Below are positions 47,901-60,068 of a DNA stretch of 64,000 bases, piece by piece. The notes below the pieces were generated by a model. It was not told where the DNA came from and searched no databases. It saw only the letters and a list, made by a program, of their open reading frames with translations. Position 1 is the first letter of the stretch. Every line of letters starts with the position of its first letter. This stretch comes from Edaphochlamys debaryana (lineage: Eukaryota; Chlorophyta; Chlorophyceae; Chlamydomonadales): positions 744,001 through 808,000 of the forward strand of contig JAEHOE010000014.1 of assembly GCA_016858145.1 (NCBI GenBank). Direction: 5' to 3'. The position numbers were made by a program, and so were the translations under genes.

Positions 47901-50900
47901 AGCAGCAGCGGGGCGAGCTCCAGGCGCAGCTCTCCGCCACGCGCGAGTCCTTGGAGCGCCGCATCGCGCAGCTGGAGGCGGGCTGGCGGGACGACTCGGC
48001 TGCCCGGGCGCGCGCCGCCGAGGAGGCGGCGGCGGCGGCGCAGCGGTCCCACGCCGAGGAGCTGGGGGCGGCCAAGCGCGCGGCGGCCGAGGAGCTGGCG
48101 GCGACCAAGCGGGCCGGCGAGGCGGAGCTGCGGGCGCGGGAGAAGGCGTGGGAGGAGGAGCGGGCTACCAAGCACCGGGTGCACGAGGAGGCCATGGGTG
48201 AGGGAGTCGCCTGAAAAAGAGGGCAGGGGCGGGGCGCAATCATCCGTTTCGGTTCAGCTCCGGCCTCGTGCGGACCATGCCGCTCCTCGCTGGGCTCATC
48301 GCATATGAGGACAGTGCTGGCAGGGGCCGGCTTTTTTTTCGGGCTTAAAATCTTGCTGCTGGCTTAGGGCCTTTGCGAGGTGCATGATGTCCCCTCACGG
48401 CCGCTCTTGCGTCTGCTCAGCTCTACCGCGCCATCTTCCCCCATGCTCCCACCCTTGACCCCACCCCAAACCCTACACCCAACACCCCCCTCCCCAGCCC
48501 GCCGCGACCTGGAGCTGATGGAGGCCCGCGAGCGGCTGCGCGAGGCGCAGGCGGGGCTGGCCGAGCTGGCGGCCGAGGTGGGCGGCATGCGGCACCAGGG
48601 CGAGCACTACGGCGCCGTGTTCGCTGAGGCGGAGCAGCTCAGGCGCAGGCTGGCGGAGGCGGAGGTGGGGGCGGCGGAGGGGCGGGGCGGGGCGGGGCAG
48701 CGGAGTGGCATGGCAGGGCTGTGGATGTGGGGACTGGCGCGGTGGTTGCGGCGCGGTGCGCTAGGGCGAGCTGTGCGTGAGGGGCTTTAGTGTTGTGGTT
48801 GGAAAAGGGGCGGGAAGCCTCAGCGCGCCTTCGTGATCTCTGTCCCGTGAGGGCCTAGTGCGATGATTGAAGAGAAGGCTCCGAGTCCCGGCCTGCGCTG
48901 CGTCCGTCACCTCTGTCCCGCAGGAGGGCCTGCGCTCCCGCGACCAGGCGCTGGCGGAGGCGGCCGCCTCGCACGCCGCCCAGCTGGAGCTGTGGAAGGC
49001 GGAGGCCAACGAGGTGGGGGCAGGCTGGGTCCGTGGGGCACAATGCGCAGGGTGTGCGTGCCGTAGAGGACCATCGATGCCAGGCGCGGTCTCCCTTTGA
49101 GACAGCATTGGCACACCAGGCTACGTGGTGGGACACAAGCAGCCGCAGCATGGGCCGGGGCGCCTGACCCGTCCGTTGAGGTGCCGGTCCGGAACTCCCT
49201 TCGTCACCACTCCATGACTGTAGCCATGCTGCTGCTCCCTCTCCATCCCCAGGTGGCCCAGGCGGCAGCCAAGTGGAAACAGCGCTGCACCGCGCTCCAG
49301 GCACAGGTGGGAGGTCTGCCCTGCTCATGAGCGCACACTGAACTGCCAACTGTCCTACCTGTCGTCCACGCGCCCTAACCACCCGCCCGCCTCGATCACA
49401 CGCTGGGCCTTGCACCCCGTGCCGCTCCCCCCCTGACCGTGGCCTTGACCACGCGCCCCCACCATCCCTCGCTGCCCCGCTGCTTCCTTCCACCAAAGGT
49501 TGAAGCCCGAGGCGCCGAGGCGGACGCAGCCTCCCAGGAGCTGCGGGCCCTGGCCTCCAAGCTCAGCGGCTCAGAGGCGGAGCGCCTCAAGCTACAGGCG
49601 AGTCTCTAGCATTTCCCAAGAGTTCCTAGGAGTCCCTCGGGATGGAACAGCGGGCCAGCGGTTTGGTCCGTGCGTGGGCTTGCCTGTTTCGGGCCCGCCG
49701 CGCTCGCCCGGGCGCGCGCGCGATGGGGCTGAGCGTGTTGCGGATGCGACGCTCAACACAAGTGGGGCGGAGAAAGGCTTTCTTGCTGGTTTCATGATCC
49801 CCGTCTACCGCACGTGCTTCACGTCCCGCAGGAGTCCGTGGCGGGCCTGGAGTCCAAGCTGGCGCTAACCGGCCAGGAGGCCGCCTCCTACCGGGTGCAG
49901 CTGGACGCGGCGCTGGCCTCACAGGCCTCCGCGGCGCGGCAGGGCGAGGCGGCGCAGCAGGACCTGCAGGCGCGCGACCTGCAGGTAGGGCACCGGCGAG
50001 GCCGCCCCTGCTCATCACCACCGCTCGCGTTGCTGCCCTTTGCGTACGCCCTGGACGCTGGATCCCTGGACGCTGCACTCCTAAGGCCGCCATTGCCCAT
50101 GCCCCACTCCCGAACCGCGCTCAGCTGCCCTAGACGCTCACCTGCCGCTCCAACCCAGCTGCATTCCAAGCCCCATTCCTCCTCTGTGCCCAGCTCTTTC
50201 GACGGTGTGTACTGCTGTTTACCCTCATCGCTCACCTCCTCCCCTCCCCTCCACAGCTCTCGAAGCTCCAAGCGCTGCTGGCCGATGAGTCCGCGCGCGC
50301 CGCACAGCTACGGCAGGAGCTGACGGCAGCTGCGGCGCAGCACGCACAGGCGAGCGCCTTGGGCTGTGGGTGTAAACAAGCGCTGGCGTAGGCGGGCTGC
50401 GGCAGGCGTCCGCTCACGGGGCTGAGGGACGCTGTGCGCCTAGCAGGGCAGCCCGGAGCGGCGGGTGCGCTGTCAAGACCCTCTCCTCGCTGGCAGCAAC
50501 CCTTGCCTTGCCTCGCACTGGCAGAGGCCCTTGCCCTGCTCCCGTTCCCTCACCTTGCATTTACCTTCTGTTTGCGCCCTTCCTTCCCAACAACACAGGA
50601 GCTGGCGGCCCGCTCGCGGGACGCGGAGGACGCGGAGGACCGCCTGCGCGCCTCTGAGCGAGCCCGGGCCGCGGCGCAGGCGGAGGCGGCGGAGCTCCGG
50701 GAGCGGTCCGCCATGCTGACGCGGGAGCTGGGCCGCGCCCGCTCCCTGGCGGAGGCCGCCACCGCCCACGCGGGCAGCCTGGGGGCAGCGGTGGCGGCAG
50801 GGCTGGGGGCGGCCGTGGCCACGCCGCGCGGGGCGGGGCTGCGGCACTCGGGCGAGGGGCTGGGCGCGGCGGGCAGGCCGGGGCGCGGAGGCCGGGGCGG

Positions 50901-52123
50901 CTTCGGGGCGTACCGAGGGGAGGAGGATGACCTGGAGCACGATGAGGACGTGTCGGTACTCGAGGTGCGGGGGCTGGCGTGGTGGCGGTAGGGTGGCCAG
51001 GGCACTGCTGCGCGAGGTTCGCCGGGCAGGGCCACCAAGACAGGGGCGGGGGCGCGGGGCAGGACGGAGCACACGCATTTGCTTCGAGGCAGGTTCCAAT
51101 TGCTTTGCGATCTCCTATGCCCGCAGGAGCAGGCGGAAAGCTGGTTCGAGTCCCTGAGCCCAGCCGCGGCGCCCCGGGGCGGTCCACGCTCCGCCCGGGA
51201 GGGCCGCGCAGCCCCTGACGCTGCGGCGGCCGGGGCCCGGCGAGGAGCTGCGGCCCCTCAGCAGCAGGTCCGCTTCGCGGCGCCAGCTGCCGCGGCCGGC
51301 GCCGCCACTCCAGCCATGTACGAGCCCGCACAGGTGAGGCCAGGCTGCGCATGCCTTAAGGCCGTGGCCGTGGCATGGCTCAATGCGAGCTAGGAGCTCA
51401 GTCACGGGCCCCTTCCGCGCCGTCGTGGGCGTTGGAAGTGGGCATTGGTGTTTCCTTCGTGCGCCTGCTTTCCACCGTGCTCTGCCCCGCCATGCACGGG
51501 GCGGACGTTTGCGTGTGGCTGGTATCCATGCCCTGTACCCACACGCCGTCCACCCCTCTCCGCCTTGCCCCGCCGCGCAGGCTGGGCATGTGGTCCGGAC
51601 GTACGACGTAATGCTCAGCCCGACACGCGCGGGCCCGCCGGCTGCCGCCGCCCCCGCACCCACCTCCCTGCGCCAGCCCGCCTACGCGCCGCCGCCCGCG
51701 GGGCAGCAGCCCCACGCCACCTACACAGCAGTCGTGACGCCCGCCTCTGGCCCCGCGCCGTACGCGCCGCCGCCGCAGCCCATGCCTGGCTACGGCGCCA
51801 CCTCGCGGCCCGCGCCGCCACAACCGACCAATGCCGGCGGCTACCCGTACTCTGGTGTCGCAGCAGCACGCGGCCTCGCCGGGCCCTCGCCGGGCCTCCC
51901 GCCGCCGCCTTCGCACCCCTCCTACTACGGCGCTGCAGTGCCGCAGCCCCTGGGCGGACCCAGCTCGCGGCTGTTCGGGGCAGCGGTGGCGGCCGCCGGC
52001 CCGCCCCCCCACCCCGCCCCGCCCATCCCGCCCTCCCCGGGCTTCTCCGACACCGCCTCTTCAGAGAGCGCCAACCTGCAGGAGCGGCTGCAGCGGCTGC
52101 TGGGCACCGGCAGCCTGCTGTAG
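44996..52123 (+). CDS. Coiled-coil protein with proline-rich C-terminal tail
   Basis: About 19 exons and 1,050 residues. ATG 44996 begins MAKAGPNIYIVPATSYEVSA; the first exon ends at 45141 and the second is 45218-45290. From about 45380 to 50966 nearly every exon encodes Ala/Glu/Gln/Leu/Arg-rich heptad sequence (for example LKASLERLEKARKVLEKKHL and ELMEARERLREAQAGLAEL). A Gly-rich and acidic patch follows (EEDDLEHDED). The last exons, about 51127-51333 and 51581-52123, encode a Pro/Ala/Gly/Tyr-rich disordered tail ending in a short amphipathic helix (NLQERLQRLLG). Three introns use GC donors (46078, 49598, 50350). The architecture suits a centrosomal, ciliary or vesicle-tether scaffold, but no known family was recognised. 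Confidence 0.8.
47130..47160 (+). repeat. (CTCC)n microsatellite in an intron
   Basis: About seven uninterrupted CTCC units directly before the CAG acceptor at 47160, where they also serve as the pyrimidine tract. Confidence 0.9.
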
Positions 52124-52517
52124 CGAAGGGCCTGGGGTCTGAGCTTTGTGGCAGAGCGGCTGCGGGCCCGACCGGCCCAGGGTCGGGTGGGAACGTCAGC
52201 CCGGCAGCAGCCGGGGCCGGGCCAAGCCGGAACGGGCGGGGCCGAGCGCTGCGGCAGAAGCTGGCGGCCCCCTCGCGCAGGCGTCCACGTCAGCGGCGCT
52301 TGCGTGGGAGGGTTTTGCCTGGTCTGTGTGCTGCTTAGGGCTTTGTCTGGAGTGGTGTGGGGTGGAGAGCTACGGCTGGCAGGGAAGATCAGTAGAGACG
52401 GGACGGTGGGGGACGGCACAGAGCCGACCAAGGGGGGACGGCCAAGGCCCTGGAAGCCCTGCCAAATGTATGTATGTACCAGTTCTGACGGACAATGCAT
52501 GGCCAGTGACTTCGATA

Positions 52518-52522
52518 TGTAA
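52518..52522 (+). terminator. Candidate polyadenylation signal TGTAA
   Basis: TGTAA, the usual volvocine poly(A) signal, about 395 bases after the stop codon of the coiled-coil gene. The spacing fits a normal 3' UTR in this group, but a five-base motif is weak evidence by itself. Confidence 0.4.
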
Positions 52523-53099
52523 CAGTACCTCTCGCAAATCTGCGCCAGCTACCCTGCTCTCAACTACTGCCCAACTAACAACGGCTCTCCTGCTGCACCC
52601 ACTCAACTCCCAGACCAGCCGCTTTGTACAGCAGCCCGGGCTCCGCCAGCCATAACCTTTCAACCCGAGGAGGGTCCCCCGTTCACAGGCGGCTACGCTC
52701 CACAGGCATTGTGCATCAGCCTACGAAGTGCGATGCCACAACTCCGCGGCACCGCGTTGCCAGGATGACAAGCGAGCTCTGCACTTCCACCGCGCTCCTT
52801 ACTTTCTCCTGCATGCGCTGACATCTTGCTTGCCCCGCCTCACCCCACCTTTCACCCCACCGCGGGCTGCTGCTTTCGTCGTCTCTCGCCTCTCGACCTG
52901 CTGATATATATGTACCCAGGACAGGTGCCCCTGCCATCCGCCTGCGACAACTCAAGCCAGCCGTTTGCTCAACTCATCTGCCTCTCTTCTTTCCTGCCTC
53001 GCTCATCCCTGCTCTCACGGCTGCCTCTCTTTTCCACGCTCTGGTCCCTGTTTATCTGTCCCCGCTCTTCCTTGCTTGTCTCCGCCGCCCGCCGCCCGC
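52523..53099. other. Short convergent intergenic region
   Basis: Lies between two 3' ends. The right part (about 52,985-53,099) matches 59,993-60,068, the 3' flank of the third paralogue, so the 3' UTR was duplicated with the gene. Nothing else is recognisable. Confidence 0.6.
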
Positions 53100-56000
53100 T
53101 CACATCGGCGCGTTGACGCCCCTGTCCCCCGGCACCGCCTTCATACAGGTGAGGGAGCCCGAGCCGCCCAGCGCCAGGTGCCACTCGGGGTCCATCAGGA
53201 CTGGGGGAAAGTAGGGGGGGGGTGTCACGAAGACGCAGGGAGGGGAGACGGGGGGCGGTGGGAAGGGGGATATGGGCGGAGCAAGGAGGCCGCATCCAGG
53301 GAGCGAGGAGGCCCCTCATACGCGTAACCGAAGCACCCAGCAGTACGCGTACCCCCAGTACCCGCACGCTCCATCCCCCACTGCTCACTGTAGCTGAGGG
53401 TGGCGCGCACACGCTTCTCGAACACCACGTCAATGCCCCCCGCCTCGTCCTGTTCAGGGGGTGTGAGAAAGGCGGGAAGCTGAAGAGAGCACCGCACACG
53501 GAGCCCCGACCAGTCCCCGACAAACCGCCAGCGCCAGTGCTGCAACCAACGCCCGATGCTGCAACCACAGCCCCTTGAGCCGCCCCACGTGGCCTGATGC
53601 CCCCACCCCTCCGCCCCCTCCCCCTCCACACCATTTCGTTGTGCGGCCCCAGCGCCTCCCGCCACTTGCGCACGTCCTCCGGGTCGCTGGGGCGGGCGGG
53701 CTGCAGGCGGAAGCCGGTGAAGGTGACGCCCAGGCTGGGGGGGGGAGGGGAATGGGGCGGGAGGGGGGGTGGCAGTGAGGGACGGGGCGGACCGATGGTA
53801 AGAGGGAAGCAAGCAAGGCTGAGTGCCTTCGGGCACATGCAGCTAGCGTTATGTGCTGGGAGCCACCCACTTCTCCCCGCCCAGCAAGCCAGGCCCACTC
53901 ACGTGCCCTCCTTGACGGGGTCGATGTCGTACAGGCCCTGCGAGTGATGCAGACATGGGAGGTTGGTTTGGGACGGGGGGCGGGCGGGCGGGCTCAGGCC
54001 GTGATGGGTGCAGTGGCCGGTGCGCCCCGCCCTCCTCCGCAATGCTGCTGTGACACATGGTTTTAGCACTTGTGTGTGCTCCGTGCCCACACGCTCGTTC
54101 TGCCCAGTAGCTATGCTGCTAAGCTGCGTCGCAGCTCACACCATAGGGACACTGAAACCCAGTTTCCTTTCCCATTACGGTTACCTACTACCCACACTAC
54201 CCACGGGCGGGTGTCGTCCTGGAAACGGGAGTCACCTCATTACACGGCCCATGTGCCGTACAACGGGCAGGTCGGGCCTAAACAGCAACCGGCAGGGTAG
54301 AGAGGTCTAACTACGATGAGGGCATCGTCAGCCTTCCTATCCACGCTTCGCTTTGTCCTTCCGAGGACAGGACTCGATACTTCGTCAACTCCTCGTTCCG
54401 TGGCGCCGTTGCCCTGTGCTCCGGCGGCTCCCCGCCTCCGCTCCGTGCTACCAACGTCTCTCCCAGGTGTTACGATCCAGGTGGGTGCTAGCTAAGTGAG
54501 TGGCACCCGTGTTACAGCTGCTAGTGTCCCTGCTTCCCCAGCGGCGCAGACCACTCCCGGGCGCGCCACTCGTCAGCGCTCAAGCCAGGGCCCGGGTGGG
54601 GCCAGCACGCGAAGAAGTCCCCAGCCCAAGGGGCTGGCGCTCGGAGGGAAAAGGATGCAGCGGCTGAAACCCCAGGCCCCCGCACCAAGCCCCCACCTCG
54701 ACCAGCATGCAGCCCAGCACATCCGCGTCGATGAGTCGTAAGAAGGTGCGCACGGGGTAGCCGTGCGCGGGGTCCTCGGCGACGGCCGCGAGGGGGCCCT
54801 TCCACTGGGCATGTGGAGGAGGCAGGTGCAGGTGGGGGGGTTATGGCAAGACCCAAGAGGCCAGGACACGGGGGCAGGGGCCAAGCTCCAAGACAACCGG
54901 GGCCATGCGCTGCTGCCCCTATGCCCCCCATCGCTCGACTCGTGTACGGCATACATGTACGACACGCACCTGCTCGGCCTTGCCCTCCGTGTTGGCCGCA
55001 AGGAACTGGTCCGTCTGCGGAACACCGTAGGAGGGCATCGGAGGGGGGCGGGCCAGGCGGTCAGCGATCGCCGCACGAGGACTGCCGCGACAAGACCAAA
55101 GGCCACCTCCCAAGTGCCCTCGGCGGACTGGCGGGCAGTCAACAGGGCATAAACCCCACGCTTCCCTGCCGCAGTGCAGTACAGCGGTTACGCCCCTAGC
55201 ACATTACGCCCCCACACACCTGCACCATGAGGGTCGGCGGGCCCACACGCCCGAAGGTTAGGCGGGCCATGTTGCAGGTGTTGTCCTCTGAGATGCCCAT
55301 CAGCTGCGTCGTCAGCACGCCGCAGAAGCCGCCTGGGGGCAGGAGTCGGAGTGGGCAATCAACAATCCCGTAACCTTGCTGCCGGAAGGCTCAGCGTCTC
55401 AGGGTCGTCCTCAAGTGGCAGGGCGCTTTCTGGGTGTGTTCACATGTGACGCGGTTCGTCGCGGTTCGCCCCGAACCGCGCCGAACCGCGCGCGAACCAC
55501 GCGCGAACCGAGCGAACCAGCCTGCCCGACCCCGGGTTCGCGCGCGGTTCGTCGCGGTTCGCCGTGGTTCGCTTCAGGGAGCAGGCTTTCACTCATACCG
55601 CAATTATAGAGTCTTTATCACAGCTTGTTCAAGCCCTGCCGACATGGCGCGTTCGCGACCAAGCTGCGACTGCAGCGCGTCTCCTATCCTGATGCTAGTT
55701 AGAGCATGTCGTCGCGACGACCGACATGTCTTGCAGAAACTGACCTAGATTTGCCCTGTGGACTCGAATCGGGTTGATAGGTGATACTTTGATAGAGTAA
55801 ACTGTACACAACGCAGCGGTACCGCTGATGTTGCCTTCGGTGGGACGTGGTTGGGCGTGGTTCGGCACGGTTCGGGGTCCTCCTTGTGAACAGTGGTCCA
55901 CGAACCACGCCCGAACCAGCCCGAACCGCGTCGCGAACCACCGCCCATGTGAACAGGCCCAGAGCTTCAACGAGCGCAGAGCTTCAAACCTTTTACCCCC

Positions 56001-56961
56001 CTCCAAGACCACTAACCCCACCCCACCCACCCGCACCCCAGCCCCACCCACCGTCGTTCCACTCCGGCCTAACCCGGTTGAGCCCCAGGCTGCTCCCCAG
56101 CTGGGCGATGCGGTCCACGTGGGACTGCACCTCGGAGTGGGGAACGCGCCTGGGGGGAGGGGGAGAGGACGGAGGGGAGGGGAGGTAGGGAGGAGATAAT
56201 AAAGCGGAGAGAGGGAAGGGAAGTGAAAGGAACAGGTAGGACTCGGGGACGGGGGAGGCGGGGCCCTGTGGCCGGCGTACGTGGTTCCCGCGTCTGCCTT
56301 TCTGTCCTCCTAGCCAGCGGGCTCCGCACCTGCGTCCCTTGTCGATGGTCTCGGCGAACAGGGCATCAATGGCGGCCTAGGGCAAGAGGGGGGAGCGGGG
56401 GGGGGGGGGCACATTGAACGGAAGGAGCGTTGCTTGCACGCACATACAGTCGGTCTGGTCGTCTGGTGCTGGTGCACCTTACACACACGTCTGTACGAAA
56501 TGTTGGCCCAGCAGCCACTGCAGAGTCTCGGCGCCTATGACACTGCCGTACAGTAATGCCCTGTCGAAGGCTGTCGAAGTCGTACACACTTCTCCTCACA
56601 ACCCAAAACTCGGCTCCTCCCAGGGCTCGGTGGCGAATGCATGCTATCGTGTGTCATGTCAGGGCACCCGGGGGGTCTCCAAACGAGCGTTAGCCCGTTT
56701 AGATGCGTCCATCTGCGGCCGATGCCAACGATAACAAGGGCGCCCACATTTCCCCGATAGAGCCCTCGTGGCTTGTGGCCGCACCTGCAGCTCGGGGTCG
56801 CGGGCGTATGTGGAAACCGCGGTAGCCGAAGCTGCCGATGCCGCGGACCGTGCGGACACCTGGGCTCGACGAGCGCCCGCCCCAGCCACTCGAACGCTCT
56901 GAGCGCAATGCGCTGAGCGACCAGCCGCGGGAACCCGGCTGCTGCGGACGGACATCGTCAT
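53100..56961 (-). CDS. Chloroplast-targeted protein, possibly fibrillin/PAP-like (copy 1)
   Basis: ATG at 56959-56961, stop TGA 53100-53102, ten exons with the same phases as copy 3. The N terminus (MTMSVRSSRVPAAGRSAHC..., Ser/Ala/Arg-rich, no acids) is a strong chloroplast transit peptide, followed by DPELQ. Later exons encode AAIDALFAETIDKGRR, VPHSEVQSHVDRITQL, MARLTFGRVGPPTLMVQ, WKGPLAAVAEDPAHGYPVRT, GLYDIDPVKEG, GVTFTGFRLQPARP and, last, MDPEWHLALGGSGSLTCMKA. The end resembles the 'YLDxxLRIxRGxxGxLFVL' close of plastid-lipid-associated proteins, hence the tentative family. A MITE-like element sits in the intron after the third exon. The DNA directly upstream of the ATG is the body of the truncated copy 2, so its own promoter appears to be missing. 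Confidence 0.65.
55432..55960. mobile_element. MITE-like element with GGTTCG-rich termini
   Basis: A 529-bp insertion in an intron of copy 1, absent at the matching site of copy 2 (57675/57676). The ends are GGGTGTGTTCACATG and, inverted, GGGCCTGTTCACATG, followed inward by runs of GGTTCG/CGAACC. It has no coding capacity. The ends look like PIF/Harbinger (Tourist) MITEs, but I find no clean target duplication: TTCT on the left, AGAG on the right. Confidence 0.75.
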
Positions 56962-56964
56962 GCG

Positions 56965-58441
56965 CGTGCGCGGGGTCCTCGGCCACAGCCGCGAGGGGGC
57001 CCTTCCACTGCGGAGGTAGGGGGTGAAGCGAGGGCAGCGGGTTGGCAGCTAGAACTGGTACCAGTAGTACCGGTAACCACGCGGTAGGAAGCTGGGGCAG
57101 GGCCCAAGCCTGAGGCAAGCGCTGCGGGCAAAGGACTCCTTCCTAAACCCCCCACGCAGGGACTCACGTACGGCACAAAACGTGTACGGCAAGTACGACA
57201 CGCACCTGCTCGGCCTTGCCTTCCGTGTTGGCCGCGAGGAACTGGTCCGTCTGCGAAACACCGTAGGAGGGCATCGGAGGGGGGCGGGCCAGGCGGTCAG
57301 CGATCGCCGCACGAGGACTGCCGCGACAAGACCAAAGGCCACCTCCCAAGTGCCCTCGGCGGACTGGCGGGCAGTCAACAGGGCATAAACCCCACGCTTC
57401 CCTGCCGCAGTGCAGTACAGCGGTTACGCCCCTAGCACATTACGCCCCCACACACCTGCACCATGAGGGTCGGCGGGCCCACACGCCCGAAGGTTAGGCG
57501 GGCCATGTTGCAGGTGTTGTCCTCTGAGATGCCCGTCAGCTGCGTCGTCAGCACGCCGCAGAAGCCGCCTGGGGGCAGGAGTGGGGCAACAATGGAATGG
57601 ACCTATGCATCAGGCCGCATTCGTGCTACCGATAGCCAATACTGAAGGGCGTTCTTAAGTGGCAGGGCGCTTTCTAACGAGCGCAGAGCTTCAAATCATT
57701 TAACCCCCTCCAAGACCACAACCCCCCACCCCCACACACAGCCCCACCCACCGTCGTTCCACTCGGGCCTGACCCGGTTGAGCCCCAGGCTGCTCCCCAG
57801 CTGGGTGATGCGGTCCACGTGGGACTGCACCTCGGAGTGGGGAACGCGCCTGGAGGGGAGGGGGAGAGGAGGGGAGGGGAGGGGAGGTAGGGGTATTGAG
57901 CTGGAGTAGAGGAACCAAGGGAGTGGCTGGATGCCGCTCCAGCGGCGCGACTGCGCTGGCGAGTGTTGGTCTTGGTTCTGAGGTGCAGGGTTCATGAGTG
58001 AAGAGCGCGCAGCATCGCACCTGCGGTCCTTGCCCACCGTATCGGCGAACAGGGCATCAATGGCGGCCTAAGGCAAGAGGGGGGAGCGAGGGGGGGGGGG
58101 GGTTGGGGGAAGGGCAGCAACGCAGAGTCGGGGCTGCCGGGCGACGCGCAGGGCGTGTCCAGACGAGCGTTAACCGTGTAGTTGGGTCCATACAGGGCCG
58201 ATGTTGGCGATAACCTGGACGCGCCTCGCCGCAGTGACAGATCCCTCATGGCTTGTGGCCGCACCTGCAGCTCGGGGTCGCGGACGTAGGTGGAAACCGC
58301 GGTAACCGAAGCTGCCGATGCCGCGGACCGTGCGGACACCTGGGCTCGACGAGCGCCCGCCCCAGCCACTCGAACGCTCTGAGCGCAATGCGCTGAGCGA
58401 CCAGCCGCGGGAACCCAGCTGCTGCGGACGGACATCGTCAT
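56965..58441 (-). pseudogene. Chloroplast-targeted paralogue, 3'-truncated (copy 2)
   Basis: ATG at 58439-58441 opens the same transit peptide as copy 1 with one visible substitution (Trp for Arg at residue 9). The exons for DPELQ, ALFADTV, VPHSEVQ, MARLTFGR (57571-57459) and TDQFLAANT follow. The sixth exon begins WKGPLAAVAEDPAHA and then runs straight into the start region of copy 1 at 56961. The rest of exon six and the last four exons are missing. Across the junction the frame differs from that of copy 1 by one base, so read-through would not rebuild the protein. Exons and introns at 57,240-57,590 are almost identical to copy 1, so the event is recent. Confidence 0.7.
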
Positions 58442-60068
58442 GGTCGCCGTGCACTTCTGCCGTGCTCGAGGGTGATATGGTGCGGGCGCAGGTCAAGCGC
58501 GGGCAGTATGCGCTCGCGGCTATGAAGTATGGTACAGGAGCGATGGCGCAGCTGGCCGTCCTGGCCCATGCGGCTGTCAGGAAAGTTTTGATTGCCGCGG
58601 CCCGCTGCCACAGGATTGCGCAAATTGCTCGCGCTCCCGGCCCACCGTACTCTGCCATCGGATGGATACATATCGCCGCGGCGAGCGGCTTAAACCGTTC
58701 ACGTCGAGATGTCAACGGCAGACCGTGTTATGCCGGGGCGCGCCGCGTGTCGCGTGCCGAGTTCTGGCCACCTGGCCCGGCGTCCCGCTTGGGCGAAGCC
58801 GGTATGCGCGTAGACTCACGCTGATGTGGGAGCTGGGCTGGGGCCAGGGGAAAGCACTGGGGGGAGGCCCGGGGGCTAGCGGGCACGTCCGCACACTCGA
58901 AGGCACCAGCTGGCCACCGTAGTCATGGCAGGAGCGTTCGTAGGGAGGGCCAGAGATGGCGTTCAGTTGCGAAGCTAGATCGCAAACCCTCGGTGGAGCC
59001 ACGCCAGGAGCCACGCCCAGGACCTGGCATGGGTGATCGGTGATGGGGCTCTTGTGGGGCGGTGTGCCCCTGGCGGACCTGGTCGACGAAGCGGCGGGAG
59101 CCCGCCCGAAACAGCAAGCGGATGCTCTTACGTGGCCCCCCGCGAGCTCCGAGTCCTCAGACCCCCCTGTGGCCCCCCCTGTGATCCCAAAACTCAGTCA
59201 TCTTTCCAATACGGCATGCTCCGGGGGGCTCGAGGCTCTCAGGATGACGGTGTGGCCAACCGCCGGGGCCGGGCCCGGGCATGAACGTGCATGGCCAGGC
59301 GGTGCCCTCGCCAGCCGGCCCTGGGCAAAGGACGGCGGCGAACCCGTGCCCTCGCCGTTCACCGGGCGGCTGCTCCTGCGCGGCCCCCTGCGGTCCCCTC
59401 CGCGGCCTCCTGCCCATGGCATTGGGAGGCCAGCCATGTCACGTGGCTTGACGTGCTCCCAGGGAGGGGCGCTCGGTGTGTGGATGCGCTTGGTCGAATG
59501 CAGTGACGCTAGCTGCAGCACCCGCGCTTCAGTCCTTCAGCCGTCAAGCTGAGAGTGCTCAATGCACGCCTTCAGGAGCCCCCTCATCCACACGCGGGCC
59601 ACCAGCCACCTCGTGCACCTCGTACACCCCCACCCCCCTCCACACACACAGGAGTGCCCTGCAGGTGAGCCTCTGCACAGGCCCGGTGCCCCACGGCGGC
59701 CCACGGAAGCAAGCAAGGACCCTGGCAACGGATGCCCCCCGTCTTGCCTGGCGTTGCAAGTGGCATAGGCCCGCATGTTTCCGGCCGTACACCACCTAGC
59801 CATCCCACTATATACCACTCCTCCCCTCAGTCTTTCGCCACTGCGCGGCAATCATCCTCCTGCCCCCCTCCCCGACCCCCGCCTCCCTCCTGACGCCGTA
59901 CCGCGCAGGGGGGGTTGGGCTCTGCTCTAAGTAGCGGCGCCTGCATCAAGCTATCAACTCAAGTACGTATCAGCAGTTTGCTCCGAGTAAACACGGCTGC
60001 CTCTCTTCTCCCCGCTCTGGTCCCTGCTGATCTATCCCCGCTCTTCCTTGCTTGTTTCCGCCGCACGC
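58442..60068. other. Region between copies 2 and 3
   Basis: 1.6 kb with the 5' flank of copy 2 and the 3' flank of copy 3. A plus-strand open frame (58318-58824) reads partly antisense to the first exon of copy 2 and has no splice or domain support. No repeat ends were recognised. Confidence 0.5.

Noticed and set aside
58318..58824. Plus-strand gene between copies 2 and 3
   Set aside because: It overlaps the first exon of copy 2 in antisense and has no splice signals, domain or codon pattern supporting it.
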